Shown: one piece after another, positions 56,593 to 64,000 of the stretch
Position numbering within the stretch: the stretch's first letter is position 1
How the letters are laid out: each line of letters starts with the position of its first letter
DNA from: Branchinecta lynchi
Lineage: Eukaryota > Arthropoda > Branchiopoda > Anostraca > Branchinectidae
Assembly (NCBI GenBank): GCA_023053575.1
Contig: JAKZAP010000014.1
Coordinates: 1,674,001 to 1,738,000 of the forward strand
Length of the DNA stretch: 64,000 nt
Direction: 5' to 3'
The notes under the pieces: generated by a model
What the model saw: the letters and a program-made list of their open reading frames with translations, nothing else
What the model was told of the DNA's origin: nothing
Databases searched by the model: none
Program-made: the position numbers and the translations under genes

Positions 56593-57000
56593 AGCACAAC
56601 TCTTACTAGAAATGATCTTTTCCCCGTGTATTGTCAGAAAAACGTTTTCGGCAAAATACCATTACTTTCCACCTGGACTTTCTTCTTAGCGCTTGTCGAG
56701 TCTATTTAGCCTTCCTGAACTCCCGACGCACCGTGGTACAAGATCGGGAAAACTAAGCAAATTAAAGAATTAAAAAACAGAAGATTCTCATACCCTTATG
56801 TGTGAAAGACTTGCCATCGGACGTTAAAGATTCCAGCAAACTTTGCGTTGTGTGACGAGCCAAACTCGGCACGGCCGAAAAAGCGCTACATATTCATAGG
56901 CACAAAACGAAACAATGACGGAAAGTGGGAATTTTAGCAGCTTATAAGTCCATAAGGAAGTTACTTATATTATAAAAGGCAGAATAAGCAAGAGGGTTCT
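56593..57000 (+). mobile_element. TTAA MITE, family 2, intact ends
   Basis: 408 bp bounded by TTAA at 56589-56592 and 57001-57004. Left AGCACAACTCTTACTAG, right GCAGAATAAGCAAGAGGGTT. Interior matches 35281-36102 outside the nested MITE. Confidence 0.7.
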
Positions 57001-57236
57001 TTAAACTGGGGGTTTAAAATGTTTGACCGTTTTGCCGGACGATACACAGGAAAGCTTTAAAAGAATTGTAGGGCTTCGAGTATCTTTGTTGGTGAAGGAG
57101 TTCCCCCTCTCCCTGAAATCCGCCATCTTCATCGCGGAATCTGGCGTCGACGGATCCTCTACTGGTGGTCCTGTCTGGACCACAAGTACGCCTATCTCTG
57201 CCTGTGTGGCAAGCTGGGAGGGAGGGAAATTTTTAA

Positions 57237-57586
57237 AGGACCCCTCGCACTACTTACTCTTCTTTATATTAAAATATTTGAATACTTTAAAACTAGGCTG
57301 TGTTTTCAACAAATAACCCACGGTTTTCTCTGTTTTAAGCCTTTTCCGAGACCCGTTGACTGGGAAACAATTTACATAACCGGTTTTTCTGATGGAAAAA
57401 GTTCTCGCAGAAAACCGTCGACACCGTGATACACATCGAAGGTAGCAAAACATGGCATGTAAGGAAATCAGCGTGCTTTTTTAGAGGGGTTACAACGTAC
57501 CGTGCGAAACTGGGGTCTGCAGGTTTAAAAGTATACGGAGTGATTATGGATGTAGGCTGCGTTAGTATAATAGGTGAGACAGGTCC
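57237..57586 (+). mobile_element. TTAA MITE, family 1
   Basis: Left end follows TTAA at 57233-57236 with AGGACCCCTCGCACTA; right end AGACAGGTCC is followed by TTTA. Same internal blocks as 14523-14894. Confidence 0.68.
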
Positions 57587-57866
57587 TTTACTGGTATCCC
57601 CAAAATATGCTGTTTTTGCTTAAAACTTCTTTAAAAAAAACTTCTTCTTCTTTGTAAAACTTTCTCTGCCTTTTCCTTCTACCAAACGGTTTTGGGTAAA
57701 CGCTAAAAAATCACAGAACGTCCGAGTACCTCCGTTAAAGGGCATATAATCTGGTAAATGGTAGCTTCGTCCAAAACCTTATAACCTGAACTAGCCTATA
57801 ATTCCTTAGTGAGTTTTTTTTATGTTCTTCTTATTACGGGCTATCGAACAAATAAATAAATAATAC

Positions 57867-58118
57867 CTTCAGTATTTGGCTCTCCCTCTGGTTGCTGGGA
57901 ATACTCTTCACCCTCTTCTTCCCCTCCTTCATGCCCTTCGACTTGAGCGACGGTCCCATCGGGTAGGACGACCAACCCGGTCTCTGGGTCAACACCAAGA
58001 ACCATGCCAGTGGCGGGGTCGATTACACTCATAGGGTCCTGCTCCCCCTCTTGAGTACTTCCCTCCGGCTGGGGCTCCCCGAACTCCCCACCCTCGGTCT
58101 CGCCGCCACCGAGGCCAC
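57867..58118 (-). CDS. Hcf: HCF, acidic exon 2
   Basis: 252-bp minus-strand exon (2 + 83 codons + 1), acceptor CATTTTCAG, donor GAAG|GTATTA. Reads GGLGGGETEGGEFGEPQPEG, DPMSVIDPATGMVLGVDPET, GLVVLPDGTVAQVEGHEGGE, then EYSQQPEGEPNTE. The ID.ATG..LG.D..TGLVV.PDG stretch is the only non-repetitive part and has a conserved look. The frame continues exactly into the exon at 55970. Confidence 0.8.
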
Positions 58119-58604
58119 CTGAAAATGAGCTGTCTTTGTAGGCACAATATAGATAATATTTATATTCAAATAAATATTCCTTGAGCCCAAGCTGACTTTG
58201 AAACATATATTCAAATAATCGTGCAGCAAAAACAGCAGCCGTGTCAAAAATTAAATCTCAGCACTAGTTTTTCCGTGCAGTGATTATTAAAAGTACAAAA
58301 TACATGTGAGTATTCCCTAATAGAAACGTGGAATGAGGTTATTAATGGAATAAAGTTTAAGCTTTCAGTCCTTTATTAATAACAAAACCGAAGTTGATCA
58401 AAATACAAAAAAAAAAAATTTCCTGTCATCGCCCCAATCGTGCAGCAAAAACAGCAGCCGTGTAAAAAATTAAATCTCAGGACTAGTCTTTTCCCTACAG
58501 TGGAGTTTGAAAGTAATTTGACTGAATAAGATATTTATAGTCGGTAGAAGCTTCAATTGTTTATTACAGGTTTGTTTCCTTCCCCGACGTTGACCCTGTA
58601 GATT

Positions 58605-58685
58605 TACAGCCTGACGAGGTCCCTTGCCAAGAAGGGCCAAAATATCGCTGATGGAACATCGTAGCTTACGTATTCCGTCGTATAC
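58605..58685 (+). ncRNA. hammerhead-ribozyme-like motif 6
   Basis: ACAGCCTGACGAGGTCCCTT, loop, AAGAAGGGCCAAAATATCGC, spacer, GCTTACGTATTCCGTCG. CTGANGA box intact, GAAA changed to AAAA; probably inactive. Confidence 0.45.
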
Positions 58686-58742
58686 ATTATTTGAACATAT
58701 ATTTAAATAATGCATAAAACGGATACGTCAGCTATGATGCTT

Positions 58743-58812
58743 TGCCTGAAGGGGACCCTTGCCAAGAAGGGTCAAAATATCCAAAGCATCGTAGCTGAAG
58801 TACCGGTTTTAT
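58743..58812 (+). ncRNA. hammerhead-like motif 7 inside a palindrome
   Basis: TGCCTGAAGGGGACCCTTGC, loop, AAGGGTCAAAATATCC, then CAAAGCATCGTAGCTGAAG. The flanks 58709-58742 and 58781-58815 are inverted copies, so the whole unit forms a long hairpin with the core as its loop. Core boxes are mutated. Confidence 0.35.
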
Positions 58813-58908
58813 GCATTATTTGAGTACATGTTTCAAAGTCAGCTTGGGCTCAAGGAATATTTGAATAATATTTTCTAGTAAATTCTTAACAGATTTCAGC
58901 GTTTATCT

Positions 58909-59748
58909 TTGGACGTCTTAAATGTATTTCTGAACGAATTTGTACTTGTTCAGTTACAAATGCCCATTTATTACTTAATTTTTAACCGTTTTAAATGCGC
59001 AGACGACCTATCAACCTTGTCGCTTCGAGCTGTTCCTCTTAACCAGACCGAGCAATCTTTGTCAACGATTTTCAATCTCATGAAGGAGGAGCTGGCTGAC
59101 GTTAAGCTGTCAGTCAGTCATAATAAAAGAGTAGTGTTGAGGATTTCTTTCCTTAAAAAAGATATACCGGTCATGGAAAACATCGGTCTGGAATGTAGAG
59201 ACAGCGTGAAGCTCCTTGGTGTGATGATTGACGGGGATCAAAAGTGGAATTCACACGTGGAGAAGATTCTCCAGAAGGCAGCTCCACTTCTTAGCTCGTT
59301 CGCTTTTCTTCGTAGGTTTGGTCTTTCACCAAGAGTTATGAGGTCTCTGTACTGTACGTACACCGTCCTTGTATAGAGTACTCTTGTGAAGTGTGGCATC
59401 CGGGACTTACAGACGGACAGACAGGAAAGTATCCAGAAGAGGGTCGTGAAGGTTATCCTTGGCCCAACCTACACTTCTTATGAAGATGGATTAGCCACGC
59501 TTGGTCTCTCTATTCTCTCTGACAGAGGACACAAACTGACAATTGACTTTGGACGCAAATGCCTGACTCAGACCTTCATAGAACTATATTACCGGACTTT
59601 GAAGTACCAAACCCCTAATCGACCGAACAGCAGACACAAAGCAGCAACTGATAATTGTCCGAAACTTGTTCGCCCAGATACACATTCTACTGATAGGTAC
59701 CTCAAGTCCTTTGTACCCTATTTCATACACCTCTTTAATTCTATGTAG
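58909..59748 (+). pseudogene. LINE reverse transcriptase remnant with ADD catalytic motif
   Basis: Covers the last third of a non-LTR reverse transcriptase. CADDLSTLSLRA carries the catalytic ADD (58996-59007; normally YADD). Next come SVKLLGVMIDGDQKWNSHVE, APLLSSFAFLRRFGLSPRVM and, in another frame at 59367-59415, CIEYSCEVWHPGLTD, then LATLGLSILSDRGHKLTIDF and RYLKSFVPYFIHLFNSM. At least two frameshifts bracket the EYSCEVWHPGLT block. CR1/Jockey-like by block pattern. Lies inside an HCF intron, opposite strand. Confidence 0.85.
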
Positions 59749-60159
59749 TAATTAGTAAGGTAAATTGTATATATTAAGTGTCGACTGTGAATTTTTAAAC
59801 TTATTATCAAAATGTCTTTTATAGTTTTATTATATGTATTCGTGGTAAACTGTACGACGATCCAATGCTAGCGAGTGAATTCTACGAGCTATTAAGGAAA
59901 TAAAAGATATTGTTATTATTTATTAATTTTATTATGAATATTTCGTCGACTGCCTAACTGTAAGCCATTCGGCCCTGTTAAACTGACTTATTGATTCGCA
60001 CCATACCTACACCAACGATCATGTTTTTAACATGTTTGTAACTTTTCTAATTTTTTTTTTTTTATGTTGTATTAGAGTTTGAGTTTTGTACGCAAATAAT
60101 AAAAGTGAAAATATCCGAGCGGAGCAACGACCTTCCACCTTAATGCGTAGAAAAAAATG
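59749..60159. other. LINE 3' UTR and unassigned intron sequence
   Basis: AT-rich sequence ending 'aaataaaagatattgttattattt' near 59900, probably the 3' UTR of the 58909 LINE. Nothing else recognised. Confidence 0.45.
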
Positions 60160-60344
60160 TTTAGTGCCGTCGCCCCAATCGTGCAGCAAAAACAGCAGCC
60201 GTGTCAAAAATTAAATCTCAGCACTAGTTTTTCCGTGCGGTAATTATTCAAAGTAATAGATCCAGGCGAGTACTCCATAATAGAAACGTAGAACGAGGTT
60301 ATTAATAAAATAATATTTAAGTTTTCAGCCCCTTATTAATAAAA
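60160..60344 (+). repeat. copy of the 'cgtgcagcaaaaacagcagcc' repeat
   Basis: Matches 58217-58380 closely ('ttaaatctcagcactagtttttccgtgc', 'gaacgaggttattaat'). A more degenerate one precedes motif 9 at 61585-61610, so this sequence is part of the hammerhead element family. Confidence 0.65.
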
Positions 60345-61024
60345 ACAAGAGCTACGAGCTCATATGGCACTTGTTCCGAGTAGGCACGGCTCGGTTAAGT
60401 GTTTGCTAGATGTCTTCCCACCAAGTTTCATCTCGATCCCTCCACTCATAGCGTTTTCCAACATTTCCGGTTGCCCCCTCCAACTCCCCCCCAAAAGTCA
60501 CCGGATCCGGTTCGGATTTTAAGTGGGTCGTGTGAGGCATGAGGTCTTTCCAAATATCAAGTTTCATCGAGATCCGATCCCCCGTTCAAAAGTTATAAAT
60601 ACCTCAAGATTCCGGATTCCCCCTCCCTCCACTCCCCCCACAGTGCCCGAATCGGGTCGGTCATGTCAATGATGTATCTACTGTTTGCTAGGTGTCTTCC
60701 CACCAAGTTTCATCTCGATCCCTCCACTCATAGCGTTTCCCCAGATTTCCGGTTGCCCCCTCCAGCTCCCCCCAAAAGTCACCGGATCCGGGCCGGATTT
60801 TAAGTGGGTCGTCTGAGGCATGAGGTCTTTCCAGATACCAAGTTCCATCGAGATCCGATCACCCGTTCAAAAGTTATAAATACCTCGAGATTCCGGATTC
60901 CCCCTCCCTCCACTCCCCCACAGTGCCCGAATCGGCTCGGTTATGTCAATGATGTATCTAGTGTTTGCTAGGTGTCTTCCCACCAAGTTTCATCTCGATC
61001 CCTCCACTCATAGCGTTTCCCGAG

Positions 61025-61153
61025 TTTGTTTCTTTCCCCGAAGTTGAACAAGAGGACTGAAAGCCTGACGAGGACCCTTGCCAAGAAGGGCCGAAATATC
61101 GCTGATGAAGAATCGTAGCTGACGTATCCGTTGAAAGCATTGTTGGAATAAAT
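61025..61153 (+). mobile_element. 129-bp hammerhead-bearing retroposon with exact 10-bp target duplication
   Basis: Inserted in copy D and flanked by GTTTCCCGAG at 61015-61024 and 61154-61163. Uninterrupted host sequence is visible in the neighbouring unit at 60738. Sequence runs TTTGTTTCTTTCCCCGAAG, the hammerhead-like motif 8, then GTTGGAATAAAT. No poly(A). Closely matches 61734-61855, where the same unit sits in a longer element. Confidence 0.8.
61061..61135 (+). ncRNA. hammerhead-ribozyme-like motif 8
   Basis: AAGCCTGACGAGGACCCTTG, loop, AAGAAGGGCCGAAATATCGC, spacer, GCTGACGTATCCGTTG. All core boxes intact (CTGACGA, GAAA, UAUC) with a 7-bp stem II. Stem I is short. Confidence 0.55.
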
Positions 61154-61539
61154 GTTTCCCGAGATTTACGGTTGCCCCCACCAGCCCCACCCCCCCAAAA
61201 AAAAAGTCACTGGATCCGGTCCGGATCTTAAGTGGGTTGTCTGAGGCATGAGGTCTTTCCAAATATCAAGTTTCATCGAGATCGGATCACCCGTTATAAA
61301 GTTATAAATACCTCAAGATTCCGGATTCCCCCTCCCTCCACTCCCCCCACGGTGCTCGGATGGGGGAAGTGACTATTTCCAACTTAATCATTTGGGGTTC
61401 CTGATACGCCTGCCAAGTTTTATCGCCCTAGCTTATGTGGAAGTGCCCGAACTAGCAAAACCTGGACAGACCGACGGACGGACAGAAACTGCGATCTCTA
61501 TATGGCACTTGGCCGAAGGACAAGTGCCATAAAAAAACG

Positions 61540-61860
61540 AAGTTGACCAAAATCCAGTAAAAAACCTTTTCTGTCATCGCATCAATCGTGCATCAAAAAC
61601 AGGGTCCGTGTCAAAACAATCATTATTCATCATTATCACTCATTATTTTTCATTATAGTTGCATTTGAAGATAGTTTACTTTAATAAGATATTTATAATC
61701 GGTAGAAGCTTCAGTTATTTATTACAGGTTTGTTTCCTTCCCCGAAGTTGAACCAGAGGACTGACAGCCTGACGAGGACCCTTGCCAAGAAGGGCCGAAA
61801 TATCGCTGAAGAAGAATCGTAGCTGCCGTATCCGTTGTAAACATTGTTTGAATAAATGCT
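61540..61860 (+). repeat. hammerhead element family, longer unit
   Basis: Contains a degenerate 'cgtgcatcaaaaacag' block, 'aagatatttataatcggtagaagctt', the TTTGTTTCCTTCCCCGAAG start and motif 9. The same order of blocks occurs at 58437-58690, so the full unit is about 250-300 bp. Confidence 0.6.
61764..61840 (+). ncRNA. hammerhead-ribozyme-like motif 9 (best copy)
   Basis: GACAGCCTGACGAGGACCC, loop, AAGAAGGGCCGAAATATCGC, spacer, GCTGCCGTATCCGTTGTAAA. Stem I ACAGC with GUUGU (5 bp, one wobble), stem II 7 bp with one bulge, stem III AUA/UAU plus CG. One unpaired base lies between the predicted cleavage position and stem I, which is not canonical. Confidence 0.6.
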
Positions 61861-62017
61861 TAATGCGTATTTAAAGGCTAACGTTAAGCGTCTATATTAC
61901 CCTCTTTATCCACTCAGTGCAGATTATACACTAAATGCAAAATCAATTTAAGGCCCCCAAAACGTGTCAGAGCACACTTTCAGAATGAGCCATGTTACAA
62001 CAATAAAATTCTTACCC

Positions 62018-62147
62018 CAATTAGGATTAAAGTTAACTGCATTATTGCTACTGGGATTAATCTTATCTCTACTAAGATAAGATTAACACGAATTATAGAT
62101 AAGATTATCTTTTTAGAGACAAGATTAATCCCAGTAGCAAATACTGG
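62018..62147. mobile_element. short inverted-end element, relative of 49565-50027
   Basis: Left 'taggattaaagttaactgcat' and 'gctactgggattaatcttatctct', right complement 'agagacaagattaatcccagtagcaaatact'. Centre is GATAAGATTAACACG. Ends about 35 bp from the HCF donor at 62182. Confidence 0.6.
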
Positions 62148-62182
62148 AAGCTTTTTTTTTTTATCAGTGAAAGAGCCATTAC

Positions 62183-62416
62183 CTCTCAGTCTCATAGGTT
62201 CTTCCTCCCCATCGGTGGACGGCGACGGTGATCTATAACCGCCGACAAGTCTCAAAGGGTTCTCCCCGTCTTCGTAGTGTTCTCCGGCGTCATCCCCGAA
62301 TTCTCCGAGCAGCTCCATGGACTCATCCTGTCCTTCACCATTGTCTACGAGAAGGCCTGCTTCTGCCGCCAAAGCAGCGAGAGCGGCGTCTGTCGTCGCT
62401 GGGCCGTCCATTAGAC
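62183..62416 (-). CDS. Hcf: HCF, acidic exon 1 of the visible part
   Basis: 234-bp minus-strand exon (2 + 77 codons + 1), acceptor GACTCTTGTAG, donor AGAG|GTAATG. Reads LMDGPATTDAALAALAAEAG, LLVDNGEGQDESMELLGEFG, YRSPSPSTDGEEEPMRLR. The TTDAALAALAAEAG segment resembles the Ala-rich HCF regions. It starts in phase 2, so another exon upstream must end with one base; none was confirmed between here and the window end. Confidence 0.78.
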
Positions 62417-63129
62417 CTACAAGAGTCAATTAAGCATCAAGGAGACGAATTAATGAAAATAAGTGATATAAGCAACTATTTCGAAAGTTCCAATTCTAAA
62501 TTCTTTAATTTATGACACAAAACTACAAATACCTAAACAAGCACTGTCCTGGAGAAACAAAATATGAGCATTCAATGCTTGTTAATAATTTTACCATAAT
62601 GGCAACAGCTATGTAATAACTTAATATAATCTGACCTCTACAATGTAACCTGCTATCTACCAAATACCCTCTTCTGAAAGAAAAAAAAAACACCAAAAAA
62701 AAACAACGACATACCATTTGACATGAGTAAGCGAGAATGCGTACAGAAGAAACCAGCTACACACGGAACAATCATTCAACTAACCATCCACACTCTATTA
62801 AACGCAGTATAGATTGTGAGGTCCAAGGTTCTAACACAGATATAATAACTTATCGAAGAAATAGAGAAATTCAGACTTCAAAATCTTGTCTGTGATACAC
62901 CAGAAAATATTATTATTCGACGATACATAACCGCCTATTATAAGCAGACGATTAGATTTAAGAAATATAACATATAAGCTATGACCTGATTTGACCTAGC
63001 TCACAACGTATTTTATATTTTATATATATATATTTTTTTTTTGCTTTCCTTTGCGTCCCTGCCAATCAACTCCCACTAAAGAGAACAGATACAAGAACAA
63101 CACTGACATTTATTCTCTCGTCATTTATC
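62417..63129. other. HCF intron, no feature recognised
   Basis: AT-rich, with a TA microsatellite at about 63016-63035. Confidence 0.4.
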
Positions 63130-63463
63130 CAGAAAGGATAAATGCCATTCATAAAGGTCATTCATCCATATTATCCATGAACGCCCAACCGTACCCTTCT
63201 TCCGTCTTTCTAAGCACATACAAAACGGGTACCTTGGAGAAGCGGAGACTGAACCTATGCCACGAGATAGGTAAACAACTTATTTCCCACTCCATCAGTC
63301 CCCATCTACAATGAGTTTCTCCATCCGCCATACAGAAATGTAAGGGAAAGGCAAGAGCGAGCAGTCTCTACGAAGGTCCCAATTTTACAACCAGTAGCTG
63401 CCAAACACAGCCGTTACCAAAACAGTTTTATACCGAAGATTGTTGAAACTTTAAATAGTCTTT
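63130..63463 (+). pseudogene. LINE reverse transcriptase 3' remnant
   Basis: KTGTLEKRRLNLCHEIGKQL matches the 'L..RR..L......' block, and after a frameshift the frame ending at 63463 reads VPILQPVAAKHSRYQNSFIP, KIVETLNSL and stop, the same ending as at 16814 and 59748. Tail 'aataaattactaccctatcc' at 63563. Confidence 0.65.
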
Positions 63464-63799
63464 GACCATTTGTACGTAGTTTAAATGTATATGTTATGTT
63501 GATAAATTTGTGCATGACGTTACTCACCAATTTTGGTTTTATTACCGTGAAAGTGTGAGCGAATAAATTACTACCCTATCCTATTCTATTTCTTGTCGGG
63601 CATCAGTCTGAAACTGCATGATACGCTGTGACAAAAAAAAGCTCACCGGGCCACAGCAAAACAAAATATCGACACCACAACCACCAATCCCCCAAAACAT
63701 TTGTGTGCATTACTTGAACCCCTCCTGAAACCAGTGCGACAGTGCCTCCACTCAACCCTTTGTAGTGTGCCGGTCCTCCACAATAAAGCAAATTCATTC

Positions 63800-64000
63800 T
63801 TTAAGTTTAACCGAAAAGGGCTGGGATAGGACTATCTAGTTACCTATCACTCCTTCACTTAAATTGGCTTGAAGACCCGCTGAAAATGCGTTACTTCGTT
63901 GTTCCGCTATTCACGAATTATCGATTTTCAAATGGTGGAATTCCGTGTGATTTGTGGTACCTCTCTGCGCTTGTATTTTTGTTATATGCCTTACGAGAAA
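63800..64000 (-). mobile_element. copy of the 21216/51330 MITE, cut by the window edge
   Basis: Reverse of 51330-51520: TTTAAGTTTAACCGAAAAGG, then 'ctagttacctatcactcc', 'ttcgttgttccgctattcacg'. Continues past the window. Confidence 0.7.

Larger units (their letters stand above)
58162..58864. mobile_element. hammerhead-bearing insertion with inverted arms and 9-bp target duplication
   Basis: Flanked by ATAATATTT at 58153-58161 and 58865-58873. Outer arms of about 55 bp are inverted (ATATTCCTTGAGCCCAAGCTG at left, its complement at right) and start like the 21365 insertion. Inside: two direct copies of 'cgtgcagcaaaaacagcagcc' (58217 and 58439), hammerhead-like motif 6, then an inverted repeat whose centre is motif 7. 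No coding. Located in the HCF intron 44 bp upstream of the 58118 exon. Confidence 0.6.
60345..61535 (+). repeat. 'TGGCACTTG' non-coding repeat, copy D with three tandem units
   Basis: Starts ACAAGAGCTACGAGCTCATA and ends with the perfect TGGCACTTG/CAAGTGCCA hairpin. Three units of about 280 bp begin at 60401, 60684 and 60962 with 'tgtttgctag(g)tgtcttccc'. The third is interrupted by a 129-bp insertion at 61025. Shortest and best-preserved copy. Confidence 0.88.

Noticed and set aside
63603..63797. Possible upstream HCF exon (minus strand, LSGGTVALVSGGVQ)
   Set aside because: A GTAATG donor is available, but it leaves phase 0 while the next exon needs one leftover base; no domain similarity beyond composition.

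Overview
The window is eukaryotic nuclear DNA with spliced genes, long introns and a heavy load of transposable elements. The three recognisable genes and the repeat types point to an invertebrate, plausibly an arthropod: the kinase reads like Drosophila Eip63E and the paired-box gene like Pox neuro. I cannot name the species. Most open frames in the window are chance or repeat-derived; real coding sequence is about 3.2 kb.

Layout. (1) 1228-9335, plus strand: three consecutive in-phase exons of a PFTAIRE-type cyclin-dependent kinase (Cdk14/Eip63E) covering the catalytic loop to the end of the kinase domain. N-terminal exons lie before the window and the last exon was not found. (2) 25984-29102, plus strand: two in-phase exons of a Pax gene encoding a Pox-neuro-like PAI subdomain, a divergent RED subdomain, an eh1-like motif and the stop codon; the short first exon was not found. 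(3) 62416 down to 47331, minus strand: eight phase-consistent exons (584 codons) of the C-terminal part of Host Cell Factor (HCF/HCFC1): three acidic low-complexity exons, an HCF middle exon, the paired fibronectin-III region and a newly located terminal exon with a basic tail and stop. The first half of HCF lies beyond the right edge.

Between and inside these genes lie many repeats: decayed non-LTR retrotransposon (LINE) 3' ends; hAT-type MITEs with 8-bp target duplications (several exact); TTAA-flanked MITEs; a MITE family with 3-bp duplications; foldback elements; and two large non-coding families that share an unusual architecture (terminal palindromes, internal degenerate tandem units, and a 3' 'gacggacggacag' block).

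The most interesting signal is a recurring motif of about 70 nt (nine occurrences, both strands) that folds as a type I hammerhead ribozyme: a CTGANGA box, stem II, GAAA, stem III and a UAUC-like cleavage position, with compensatory changes between copies. It sits in short elements flanked by 9-11-bp target duplications, twice inside a larger insertion carrying inverted arms. This matches what is known of ribozymes in Penelope-like elements and small retrozymes. Everything was read by eye, so boundaries of repeats are approximate unless a target duplication is given.
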